From: Dyella halodurans
GTDB taxonomy: Bacteria > Pseudomonadota > Gammaproteobacteria > Xanthomonadales > Rhodanobacteraceae
Direction: 5' to 3'
NCBI RefSeq assembly: GCF_026283925.1
Contig: NZ_JAPDPF010000005.1
Span: 62,001 to 126,000 of the forward strand
DNA length: 64,000 nt
Shown here: piece by piece, positions 9,258 to 17,783 of the stretch
Layout of the letters: each line of letters opens with the position of its first letter
Position numbering within the stretch: position 1 is the stretch's first letter
Program-made: the position numbers and the translations under genes
Notes under the pieces: model-generated
What the model saw: only the letters and a program-made list of their open reading frames with translations
Database searches by the model: none
Told to the model about the DNA's origin: nothing

Positions 9258-9911
9258 ATGAGCAAGCCACCACGTATCCTGCTGACGGGCTTCACCCCGT
9301 TCGGCAACGAAGTCATCAATCCATCCTGGGAAGCCGTGCGCCTGTTGCACGACCAGCGCATTGCGGATCACCGCGTCGTTGCGCATCTGCTGCCGACGGC
9401 CTTCGAGGACTCGCGCCGCGAGCTGGAAGCGGTCGTGCACGAGGTGGAGCCGAGCATCCTGCTTGGCGTCGGCCAGGCCGGTGGCCGCAGCCGCTTGTCG
9501 ATCGAGCGGGTGGCCATCAACGTGCAGGATGCGCGCCTGCCGGACAACACCGGTGCGCAGCCGATCGACGAAGCCGTGGTTCCGGGCGGGCCGGCGGCGT
9601 ACTTCAGCACCTTGCCGATCAAGGCCATGCTCGCCGCGCTGCAGGCCGAAGGCCTGCCGGTGGAGATCTCGAATACGGCCGGCACCTTTGTCTGCAACCA
9701 CATCGCCTATCTGATGTTGCATGAGGCGGCTCAACGCCAGGGCATGCGCGCGGGCTTCATGCATATTCCCTATCTGCCGGAACAGGCCGTGCGCCTGCCG
9801 CAGGCGCCGAGCATGGCCAAGGACGACGTGGTGCGCGCCCTGACCGTGGTCCTGCGCGTCGCGGCCCGCCAGGTCATCGATGACCGGCTCGGCGCAGGCA
9901 CGCTGGACTGA
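9258..9911 (+). CDS. pcp: Pyroglutamyl-peptidase I
   Basis: A 217-residue C15 cysteine peptidase that removes N-terminal pyroglutamate from peptides in the cytoplasm. The catalytic triad is visible: Glu83 in SIERVAIN, Cys146 in NTAGTFVCNH and His169 in GFMHIPYLPEQ. The N-terminal LLTGFTPFGNEVINPSWEAV is a family signature and the length is normal. It follows the transporter genes by 19 bases and supplies free 5-oxoproline to PxpABC, which yields glutamate. This closes a pathway from pyroglutamyl peptides to glutamate within one operon. Confidence 0.96.
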   Translation: MSKPPRILLTGFTPFGNEVINPSWEAVRLLHDQRIADHRVVAHLLPTAFEDSRRELEAVVHEVEPSILLGVGQAGGRSRLSIERVAINVQDARLPDNTGAQPIDEAVVPGGPAAYFSTLPIKAMLAALQAEGLPVEISNTAGTFVCNHIAYLMLHEAAQRQGMRAGFMHIPYLPEQAVRLPQAPSMAKDDVVRALTVVLRVAARQVIDDRLGAGTLD

Positions 9912-9944
9912 TGACTCGACCTCATGCCGGCGTCGGCCACGCCA

Positions 9945-11144
9945 TCAGCATGCGTGATGCACTGAAGCCCCATGCTGCAGTCGAAATACGAACCGGGTCG
10001 CCAATGGATCCGACGTTGCCATCAGGGTGCCGCCGTGCGCCTTGGCAATTTCCGACGAGATGAACAAGCCCAGCCCGAGGCCCGGCCTCGGTTCGGCGAA
10101 GGTGCCTCGCGTGAACGGCTGGAACAGGCGGCCCAGGGTCTCCGGCGCAATCGGCGCGCAGGCATTTTCCACCGCGACCTCAAAGGCGGACGCGTCGCTG
10201 CTCAAGCTGACCTTGACCGGTGCATCCGCGATGCCGTGAACGAGTGCGTTCGACAGCAGGTTGCACAGAAGTTGGGCCACGCGCTGGCGATCGCACAGGA
10301 CCGGATGCCGTAGCGAGATGGTCAGCTCGATGCGGCGATCCGGATAGATGCTGCGCACCTCGGAGACCACATGTTCCAGGGACACGGCCAGCTCGTCGCT
10401 GACTTCGGGCTGGACGGCGATGCCTTCGCCGAGACGGCCCCTGGCGAAATCCAGCACGTTGTGGGTGAGTTCGCCGATGCGCCGGCACGTCGCCAGGATA
10501 TGCCGCGTCAGCCGCAGGTCGCTGTCACTGACCAGGGTGGAACTGAGGTGTTCCGCGCACACGATGATCGATTGCAGCGGATTGCCCAGGTCATGCCCGA
10601 GGACGGCGACAAACTGCTCGCGCAGCTTGGCCGTCTCCTGCGCATCCAGCAACGCGGCTTCCGCCCGGTGACGCCGCAGCTCCGCTTCGAACTGCGCGGC
10701 GATCAGCGTAGTGAACAGCTCGAATGTCTTGAGGATATTAGGGTCGTCCAGCTTGGCCGGGGCCGGATCGATGGCGCAGAGCGTTCCAAAAAACGAGCCA
10801 TCGGAAAGGATGATGGGTATCGAGACATAGCTTTCGAAGCCATACATCTTCGGCGTCGGGTGGCCGGAAAAATAGGGATGTTCGCTGGCGCGGCCAAACA
10901 CCACCGGTCGCTGGTGCTCGCGGATTTCGTTGCAGATGGTGGTGCCCAGATCCAGCTCGTCGCCCGGCTTCAGGCCGAAATCCATGCGGTCGTAGACCGC
11001 ACACGCGGTCCAGCTTCGATCGGTGACCCGGGCCACCGCGGTGAATCCCATGCCGGTGGTGTGCGCCACCACCTCGAGGATCCTGGGTATCGCCTCCAAT
11101 CGTCCAATCAGCGCTACGGCGTGATCGGCGTCGATAGACTGCAT
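9945..11144 (-). CDS. GAF-domain sensor histidine kinase
   Basis: A 399-residue soluble kinase without membrane segments. Order of parts: a GAF domain at about residues 10-155 (FTAVARVTDRSWTACAVYD, SIPIILSDGSFFGTLCAID), a dimerisation/phosphoacceptor helix with the H-box VLGHDLGNPLQSI (His184), and an HATPase domain with NLLSNALVHG (N-box) and PGLGLGLFISSEIAKAHGG (G-box). The ATG at 11144 is chosen because the family sequence begins there; the frame is open for 33 more codons. No response regulator lies nearby, so its partner is unknown. GAF-kinases of this type (H-box GHDLGNPL) often respond to light or small ligands through unlinked regulators; the ligand here cannot be told. Confidence 0.88.
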   Translation of the reverse strand: MQSIDADHAVALIGRLEAIPRILEVVAHTTGMGFTAVARVTDRSWTACAVYDRMDFGLKPGDELDLGTTICNEIREHQRPVVFGRASEHPYFSGHPTPKMYGFESYVSIPIILSDGSFFGTLCAIDPAPAKLDDPNILKTFELFTTLIAAQFEAELRRHRAEAALLDAQETAKLREQFVAVLGHDLGNPLQSIIVCAEHLSSTLVSDSDLRLTRHILATCRRIGELTHNVLDFARGRLGEGIAVQPEVSDELAVSLEHVVSEVRSIYPDRRIELTISLRHPVLCDRQRVAQLLCNLLSNALVHGIADAPVKVSLSSDASAFEVAVENACAPIAPETLGRLFQPFTRGTFAEPRPGLGLGLFISSEIAKAHGGTLMATSDPLATRFVFRLQHGASVHHAC

Positions 11145-11415
11145 AACATGGCCCCCGGCGCAGGTTTGCCGGAGTCTAGCGCTTTGTTCAGGCGCTGCCG
11201 ATGCGACTTTCGATAGTCCCGGCAAGCGGATTTGCGCTTTCACACAGGCGGCACAGAGTTGCCTTTAGGTTGTGGCGGTGACGGCCCCAGGGCGGGACCG
11301 CGCATCAAACACGCAGGGGAGGACAGGTTCGCGCCGATGGCCGTTCAGGCGGGCCGGGCGACCATGCCATGACCTGTTCGAGTGCGAGAAGAACACCTTG
11401 GCCGAGGAGGTTCGA

Positions 11416-12585
11416 TTGCCCCGTTCCACCGCCAGAGTCCGCCGCCTTGTTGCACCGACGACGGCGTGGGTGCTTGCGCTCGCCTGCGTGGCATGCAGCA
11501 GGACGGAGCAGACGCCGGGAGGCGCGGGCCAGCCCGTGACCGTCCTGGTCACCACCGTCACCGCGTCGCCGACGCCCAATATCGTGGAGCTTCCGGGCCG
11601 CATCGAGGCTGTGCGCACGGCGGAAGTGCGTGCGCGCGTCGACGGCATCGTCGAACGCCGGCTCTACCAGGAAGGTACCGACGTGGCCGCCGGGGCGCCG
11701 TTGTTCCAGATCGACGCACGCGACTACCGCGCCCAGTTGCAGCAAGCCCAGGCGACCTTGCAACGCACCGAGGCGGTACAGGTCAATGCTGCCGCGGTGG
11801 TCGCGCGCTTCAAGCCGCTGGTGCAGCGGCAGGCAGTGAGCGCGCAGGAATACGAGGAGGCCGTGGCCTCGCTGCAGCAAGCCCAGGCCAATGTGTCGGA
11901 CGCGCACGCCCAGGTGGACCTGGCGCAGTTGCGCCTCGATCGTTGCATCGTCACGGCGCCGATCGCCGGCCGCGTGGGGCGTGCCCAGGTGACCGAGGGC
12001 GCCCTGGTCAGCGGCAGCGCAGCGACCCTGCTCACCCAGGTCAATCAGCTGTCGCCGATCAGCGCCGTGTTCACCCAGTCGAATACGTCGCTGCTCGACT
12101 TCCAGCAGCTGGTGGCGTCGGGCGCGCTCAAGGCGGCCGACCGCAAGCATGTCGAAGTGCAGCTGATACTGGCGAACGGGCAGGAGTACGGCGAGCGCGG
12201 GTTCCTGGACTTCACTGACCTGGTAGTTGAGCCGTCCACCGGCACGCAGACCGTGCGCGCCCAGTTCGCCAATCCGGCACGCACTCTGCTGCCGGGTCAG
12301 TTCGTACGCGGACGCATCGTCACCGGCACGCTCAAGTCGGGTATTCGCGTGCCCGAACGGGCTATTCAAATCGACAACGGCGCAGCCAGCGTGGCCATCG
12401 TCGCCGACGATGGCTCGGTGGTGCGCCGAAACGTGGAACTGGGGGCGCAGGACGGCGGCGAGTGGATCATTCTCGATGGCTTGAAGACCGGTGAGCGCGT
12501 CATCGTCGACGGCTGGCACAAGGTCCAGCCGGGGATGCGCGTGAACGCCCAGCCGGCACCGGCTTCGCCGCCGCCCACGCACTGA
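11416..12585 (+). CDS. RND efflux periplasmic adaptor (AcrA/MexA type)
   Basis: A 389-residue membrane fusion protein. The N-terminus has a hydrophobic signal with cysteines (ALACVACS), so it is probably a lipoprotein anchored in the inner membrane. The barrel/lipoyl/hairpin pattern follows: VELPGRIEAVRTAEVRARVDG, a Gln/Ala-rich coiled-coil hairpin at about residues 85-150, and IVTAPIAGRVGRAQVTEGALV. The start is a TTG at 11416, chosen because GAGGAGG lies 5 bases upstream and the signal peptide starts there; there is no ATG in a suitable place. First gene of a pump operon; the permease starts 13 bases after its stop. Confidence 0.93.
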   Translation: MPRSTARVRRLVAPTTAWVLALACVACSRTEQTPGGAGQPVTVLVTTVTASPTPNIVELPGRIEAVRTAEVRARVDGIVERRLYQEGTDVAAGAPLFQIDARDYRAQLQQAQATLQRTEAVQVNAAAVVARFKPLVQRQAVSAQEYEEAVASLQQAQANVSDAHAQVDLAQLRLDRCIVTAPIAGRVGRAQVTEGALVSGSAATLLTQVNQLSPISAVFTQSNTSLLDFQQLVASGALKAADRKHVEVQLILANGQEYGERGFLDFTDLVVEPSTGTQTVRAQFANPARTLLPGQFVRGRIVTGTLKSGIRVPERAIQIDNGAASVAIVADDGSVVRRNVELGAQDGGEWIILDGLKTGERVIVDGWHKVQPGMRVNAQPAPASPPPTH

Positions 12586-12598
12586 GCGGACGCCGCCG

Positions 12599-15500
12599 AT
12601 GAATCGCTTCTTCGTCTACCGCCCGGTGTTTGCCTGGGTCATCGCCTTGTTCGTGACCCTGTTCGGCGTCATCGCCATCATGCTGTTGCCGGTCGAGCAA
12701 TATCCCGATGTGGCGCCACCCTCGCTCACGGTGTCGGCCAGCTACAGCGGCGCCGACGCACAGACGCTCGACCGCTCCGTCACCTCGATCATCGAAAACG
12801 AGATGAACGGCATCGAGAACTTTCTCTACATGTCCTCGACCAGCCGCTCCAACGGCACCGTGCAGATCACCGTCACGCTGCAGCCAGGAACTGATCTCGA
12901 CACCGCGCGTTCGCAGGTGCAGGACCGCCTGAGCCGGGTCGAGCCGCGCCTGCCGCAGGAGGTGCGCCAGCTCGGCATCACCGTGACCAAGTCCTCGTCC
13001 GGCTTCCTCATGTTGATCGCACTGCAATCGACGGATGGCACGACCGACGCCGTGGAAATGGGCAACTTCGCCTCCAACAACATCGTCAACGAACTACGCC
13101 GCATTGGTGGCGTGGGCGATGTGCAGTTGTTCGGCTCGTCCTACGCGATGCGCATCTGGCTTGATCCGAACAAGCTGGCGGGGCTCGGCCTGTCGGCCAG
13201 CGAGGTGCTGACCGCCGTGCGCGAACAGAACAGTCAGACCGCGGGCGGTGGACTGGGCGACCAGCCGATTGCGCCAGGCTCCGAATTCAATGCCCAGATC
13301 GTCACCCAAAGCCGCTTCACCACACCCGAGCAATTCCGCCAGATCATCGTGCGCGCGAACCCGGATGGCTCGACCGTGCGGGTAGGCGACGTCGCGCGGG
13401 TGGAACTGGGCAACGACAGCTACGGCTTTCGGCTGACGGTGAACGGCAAGGAGTCCGCCGGCATGGCGATCCAGCTCGCCAGTGGCGCCAATGCGTTGGC
13501 GGTGGCGACCCAGGTACGCCGGCGCATGACGGAATTGCAGCCGATCTTTCCGCGTGGCGTGGTGTGGGCGGTGCCGTTCGATACCACGCCCTTCATCACC
13601 ACCTCCGTGCACGGCGTGCTGCGCACGATGGTCGAGGCGCTGCTGCTGGTAACCGTGGTGGTGTTCCTGTTCCTGCAGACCTGGCAGGCCACGTTGATTC
13701 CCACCCTGGTGGTTCCGATCGCGCTGATCGGCACCTGCTGCGGCCTGTATCTGTTCGGTCTGTCGATCAACATCCTCTCGCTGTTCGGCATGGTCGTGGC
13801 CATCGGCATCCTCAACGACGACGCCATCGTGGTGGTGGAAAACGTGTCGCGCGTGATGCGCGAAGAAGGCCTCAATGCACGCCAGGCGACGGTCAAGGCG
13901 ATCGGGCAGATCTCCGGTGCCGTGATCGGCAGCACCCTGGTGCTGGTCGCGGTATTCGTGCCGATGGCATTTTTTCCGGGTTCCACCGGCGGTATCTACC
14001 GGCAGTTCTCGGTCACGTTGACCGTGTCGATTTTCCTTTCCACCGTGCTCGCGCTGACCCTTGGTGCGGCCTTGTGTGCGGCCCTGCTCAAGGGTGAAGC
14101 GGAACCCACGCCGAACGCCGCGCCAGCCCCGCGCAACGCAGCGGCGCGGATGCTGCAGCGGGTGTTCGGCGCGTTCAACCGTGGCCTGGATGCGGCGACG
14201 GTGACGTATGTCCGTGGCGTCGACGTCATGCTGCGCGCGCCGGTGCGCTGGCTGCTGGTGTTTGTCATCGCGTGCGTGGTCACGGTGTTCCTGTTCATGC
14301 GGCTGCCAGGAGGTTTCCTGCCTACCGAGGACCAGGGGCATATTTTCGTCTCCTATACCGGCGCGCCAGGTTCCACCGTGGGGCGCACCCAGCACGCGGT
14401 CGACCAGGTCGAGGCGTTCCTGCGCCGGCAGCCGCAGGTCCGCAACATCGCCACGGTGACCGGCTTCAGCTTCTTCGGCCAGGGCCAGTCGGCGGCGCTC
14501 TCGTTCGTGGACCTGCAACCCTGGGACGAGCGCCCCGGCGTCGAAAACTCGGCGAGCGCCCTGGTCCAGCGCAGCAACGCGGCGTTCCGGCAAATCCCCG
14601 AGGCGATGATTTTCGCGCTGGACCCTCCGGCGATTCCGTCGCTGGGCAACGCGACCGGCTTCACCATGAAGATCCAGGATCGCGGCGGGGCCGGCGCCGC
14701 CGCCCTGCAGCAGGCAGCCATGCGCATCATGATGGAGGCGGCGCAGAGCCCCGTGCTGATGGGCGTGCGCTCGGAGGGCCTGCCCGCGGCGCCGCAGCTC
14801 TATGTCGAGATCGATCGGGTCAAGGCGCGTGCGCTGGGACTGCAGATTGGCCAGGTGAACCAGGCCCTGTCGCTGGCGTTCGGCTCCAACTACGTCAACG
14901 ACTTCCTCTACGAAGGCAATGTGCTGCGCGTGTTTCTGCAGGCCGATGCGGCGCAGCGCATGCGCCCGGAGGACGTGAGCGCGCTGCGGTTGCGTAACGA
15001 CCACAACGAGATGGTGCCGTTTTCGGCATTCACGCGGGTGCACTGGATTTCCGGACCGCAACAGCTCGAACGCTATAACGGCTTTCCCTCCGCCACTATT
15101 TCGGGCCAGGCCGCGGCCGGCCAGTCGAGCGGCGCGGCGCTTGCCGAGATGGAGCGCATCGCCAAACGCGTGCTGACCGGCAACCTCAGCTACGAATGGA
15201 CCGGCACCGCCTTTGAGGAGCAGCAGGCGGCCGGGCAGATCGGCATGCTGCTGGGGCTGTCCTTGATTGTGGTGTTCCTGCTGCTGGCGGCGCTTTACGA
15301 AAGCTGGGCGATCCCGGCGGCAGTACTGCTGATCATTCCGTTCGGCGTGATGGGCGCGGTGCTGCTGACCATGGCGCGCGGCATGTCCGCCGACGTCTAT
15401 TTCAATATCGGCCTGATCACCATCATCGGCCTGGCGGCAAAGAACGCCATCCTGATCGTCGAGTTTGCGATCAAGGAAGAGGCCGAGGGCAAGGACCCGA

Positions 15501-15808
15501 TCACGGCGGTGAAGAACGGTGCACAGCAGCGCCTGCGTCCGATCCTGATGACCAGCATCACCTTTGTGCTTGGCATGATGCCGCTGGTGCTGGCGACTGG
15601 GGCGGGTGCGGCAAGCCGGCGGGCGGTCGGTACCGGCGTGATGGGCAGCATGCTCACCGCCACCTTGTTCGGCATCTACTTCACGCCACTGTTCTACGTG
15701 GCGGCGCGCCAGTGGCTGAGCCGCAAAAAGCGCTACAGCGAGGAGGACGATCTGGCGGCACTTCCAGCGGAGCCTCCCGGGCCGCGTGGAGGTCCGGGCG
15801 ATGCGTAG
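12599..15808 (+). CDS. RND efflux permease (AcrB/MexB, HAE1 type)
   Basis: A 1069-residue inner membrane trimeric drug/proton antiporter. The N-terminus MNRFFVYRPVFAWVIALFV, the proton-relay pair Asp407-Asp408 in GILNDDAIVVVEN, the loop FLPTEDQGHIFVSY and the second membrane block (AAKNAILIVEFAIKEEAEG) are all present at AcrB-like positions. Length is normal. It takes amphiphilic compounds from the periplasm and passes them to the outer membrane channel encoded next. Its stop lies 5 bases inside the next gene, indicating translational coupling. Confidence 0.97.
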   Translation: MNRFFVYRPVFAWVIALFVTLFGVIAIMLLPVEQYPDVAPPSLTVSASYSGADAQTLDRSVTSIIENEMNGIENFLYMSSTSRSNGTVQITVTLQPGTDLDTARSQVQDRLSRVEPRLPQEVRQLGITVTKSSSGFLMLIALQSTDGTTDAVEMGNFASNNIVNELRRIGGVGDVQLFGSSYAMRIWLDPNKLAGLGLSASEVLTAVREQNSQTAGGGLGDQPIAPGSEFNAQIVTQSRFTTPEQFRQIIVRANPDGSTVRVGDVARVELGNDSYGFRLTVNGKESAGMAIQLASGANALAVATQVRRRMTELQPIFPRGVVWAVPFDTTPFITTSVHGVLRTMVEALLLVTVVVFLFLQTWQATLIPTLVVPIALIGTCCGLYLFGLSINILSLFGMVVAIGILNDDAIVVVENVSRVMREEGLNARQATVKAIGQISGAVIGSTLVLVAVFVPMAFFPGSTGGIYRQFSVTLTVSIFLSTVLALTLGAALCAALLKGEAEPTPNAAPAPRNAAARMLQRVFGAFNRGLDAATVTYVRGVDVMLRAPVRWLLVFVIACVVTVFLFMRLPGGFLPTEDQGHIFVSYTGAPGSTVGRTQHAVDQVEAFLRRQPQVRNIATVTGFSFFGQGQSAALSFVDLQPWDERPGVENSASALVQRSNAAFRQIPEAMIFALDPPAIPSLGNATGFTMKIQDRGGAGAAALQQAAMRIMMEAAQSPVLMGVRSEGLPAAPQLYVEIDRVKARALGLQIGQVNQALSLAFGSNYVNDFLYEGNVLRVFLQADAAQRMRPEDVSALRLRNDHNEMVPFSAFTRVHWISGPQQLERYNGFPSATISGQAAAGQSSGAALAEMERIAKRVLTGNLSYEWTGTAFEEQQAAGQIGMLLGLSLIVVFLLLAALYESWAIPAAVLLIIPFGVMGAVLLTMARGMSADVYFNIGLITIIGLAAKNAILIVEFAIKEEAEGKDPITAVKNGAQQRLRPILMTSITFVLGMMPLVLATGAGAASRRAVGTGVMGSMLTATLFGIYFTPLFYVAARQWLSRKKRYSEEDDLAALPAEPPGPRGGPGDA

Positions 15809-17219
15809 AAGCCTCGTACTGGTCGTCGCCTGCGGCGTGCTGGCGGCCTGCAATCTCGCGCCGACCTATCGTCAGCCCGAGTTGCCGGTGGACGACCATT
15901 TCGACGCGAGCGAGGCGCCCACGCCCGACGGTGGCCATCTCGCCACGGAGATTGGCTGGCAGGCGTTCTTTGGCGATCCCCAGCTGAAGTTTCTTATCCT
16001 CGCGGCGCTCGAGCACAACCGCGATCTCGCCGCCTCGGTGGCGCGCATCGAGCAGGCACGCGCGCTGTATCGCATCCAGCAGGCCCAGCGCCTGCCGCAG
16101 GTCAACGCCAGCGGCGGGGTTACCAGGACGGAAGCGCCCTTGGGTTCGTTCGATCCGGAATTTGCAGACAGTCGCGCGACGGTGATCTTCAACCAGTACA
16201 ACGTGCAGGTCGCGGTGACCTCGTTCGAGCTGGATTTCTGGGGGCGCGTCAAGAACCTGAGCGAGGCCGCGCGCCACCGCTATCTGGCGACGGTGGAGGC
16301 GCAGCAGGCGTTTCGCCTGTCCCTGATCAGCAATGTGGCGGCCACCTATTACGCGATTCGCGCAGGCGAGGAAGGCATCGAGCTGGCCGAGCGCACGGTA
16401 AAGAGTCGCCAGTACGCCCTGGACATCGCCCGGCTCCGCCTCGACGCCGGCGTGACCTCGAAGGTGGATTATGAGCAGGCGGCGATTCTCGTCACGCAGG
16501 CGCAGACGCAACTGGCGGAATTGCAACGAACCACCGGGCAACTGCGCAACCAGCTGATGATCCTGGTCGGCGGCCCAGTCGCCGGCCCGCTGCCCGCCGG
16601 GCGTTCAATCGAGGACCCTGGTCAGTTCGCCGAACTCGATGCGGGGCTGCCCTCCGCACTGCTCACGCATCGCCCGGACATCCGCCAGGCGGAGCAGCAA
16701 CTGCGCGCCGCCGACGCCGACATCGGGGCTGCACGTGCCGATTTCTTTCCGCGCATCGCGCTCACCGGCAGTTACGGTTATGCCTCGTCCGAACTCAGCG
16801 AGCTGTTCTCGCGCGACAAGCGGTCATGGTCCGTCGGAGGCTTGATCAGCCTGCCCATCTTCGATGCGGGCCAGCGGCGGGCGCAGCTCGGCCAGGCCCA
16901 GGCGCGACGGGATGAACTGGTGGCGACCTACCAGCGGGCCGTGCAGACCGCCTTCAGCGAGGTATCCGACGCGCTGATTGGCCGGCAGCGCTACAAGGAG
17001 CAGATCGCGGCGCAGGAACGGGCGGTGGAAGCGCAGCGACGGCTGGCGGAAACCGCCGAGCTTCGCTACCAGAACGGTATCTCGATCTACCTCGAAGTGG
17101 TCGATGCGCGACGCAACCTGTTCTCCGCCGAGCAGGAGCTGATCCAGCTGCGCGCGACCGCGCTGCAGAACGGCGTCTCCCTCTACGTCGCCCTGGGCGG
17201 TGGCTCGGAGGCGCCGTGA
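15801..17219 (+). CDS. RND efflux outer membrane lipoprotein (NodT/OprM type)
   Basis: A 472-residue outer membrane factor. It begins with a lipoprotein signal (lipobox LAAC, Cys17), followed by the NLAPTYRQPELPV stretch typical of the NodT/OprM family, and two repeats of the outer-membrane-efflux domain (e.g. VTSFELDFWGRVKNLSEAAR; LLTHRPDIRQAEQQLRAADADIGAARADFFP). It completes a tripartite pump with the adaptor and permease. The ATG at 15801 has GGAGG 8 bases upstream and overlaps the permease end by 8 bases; the frame is open 5 codons further upstream. Confidence 0.95.
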   Translation: MRRSLVLVVACGVLAACNLAPTYRQPELPVDDHFDASEAPTPDGGHLATEIGWQAFFGDPQLKFLILAALEHNRDLAASVARIEQARALYRIQQAQRLPQVNASGGVTRTEAPLGSFDPEFADSRATVIFNQYNVQVAVTSFELDFWGRVKNLSEAARHRYLATVEAQQAFRLSLISNVAATYYAIRAGEEGIELAERTVKSRQYALDIARLRLDAGVTSKVDYEQAAILVTQAQTQLAELQRTTGQLRNQLMILVGGPVAGPLPAGRSIEDPGQFAELDAGLPSALLTHRPDIRQAEQQLRAADADIGAARADFFPRIALTGSYGYASSELSELFSRDKRSWSVGGLISLPIFDAGQRRAQLGQAQARRDELVATYQRAVQTAFSEVSDALIGRQRYKEQIAAQERAVEAQRRLAETAELRYQNGISIYLEVVDARRNLFSAEQELIQLRATALQNGVSLYVALGGGSEAP

Positions 17220-17363
17220 GGCGTGGAACGGCGCGGCCGTCCCAAGGCACGGGGCCATGGATCGAGGCGGCTGGGTGTGCAAGCCGGACGCAGGAAGCGC
17301 AGCATGTTCGACATCGTTCCGGATATCTCGTCCGGTGCGATCAATCACTTGAGGAGACATCCC

Positions 17364-17714
17364 ATGTTGGATTGGCCTGAATACCGCAACGAACTGATGG
17401 GTCGGATTGGCGAGATCGGCAAGCTGAGTCCGGGCACGCTGGCTGGCTATCAGACGCTTTCCAGCGCCGGCCAGAAGACCGGGCACCTGGATGCGAAGAC
17501 GCGAGAGTTGATCGCACTTGCTGTGGCCGTCACCACGCGCTGCGATGGGTGTATCACGGTGCATACGGCGGAAGCGCTCAAGCATGGCGCCAGCAAGGAA
17601 GAGATTGCCGAAGCCCTCGGTGTCGCCGTGGCGCTGAACGCCGGCGCAGCGCTGGTCTATTCGGCCCGCGTCATGGACGCCGCGGCCGCATATGGCCGTG
17701 CCGCAACCGCTTGA
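17364..17714 (+). CDS. Carboxymuconolactone decarboxylase / AhpD-like protein
   Basis: A 116-residue protein of the CMD/AhpD superfamily. The redox motif CDGCITVH (Cys60, Cys63, His67) is intact and preceded by DAKTRELIALAVAVTTR, followed by the helical KHGASKEEIAEALGVAV. AhpD-like proteins act as alkylhydroperoxidase partners in peroxide defence, but many small homologues have unknown substrates. The ATG at 17364 has GAGGAGA upstream; the open frame begins earlier without family similarity. It follows the pump operon by 144 bases and is convergent with the sigma factor gene. Confidence 0.88.
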   Translation: MLDWPEYRNELMGRIGEIGKLSPGTLAGYQTLSSAGQKTGHLDAKTRELIALAVAVTTRCDGCITVHTAEALKHGASKEEIAEALGVAVALNAGAALVYSARVMDAAAAYGRAATA

Positions 17715-17783
17715 TGGCTGGCATCGCCGATCGGCCAGGCCGACGGTTTTGCCTTGGCGAGGGCGGTAGCGGCATCGATGCGG

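Noticed and set aside
13094-15853. 919-codon minus-strand open frame
   Set aside because: Antisense shadow of the RND permease; composition (His/Arg/Gln rich) is typical of the complement of a membrane protein gene in high-GC DNA.
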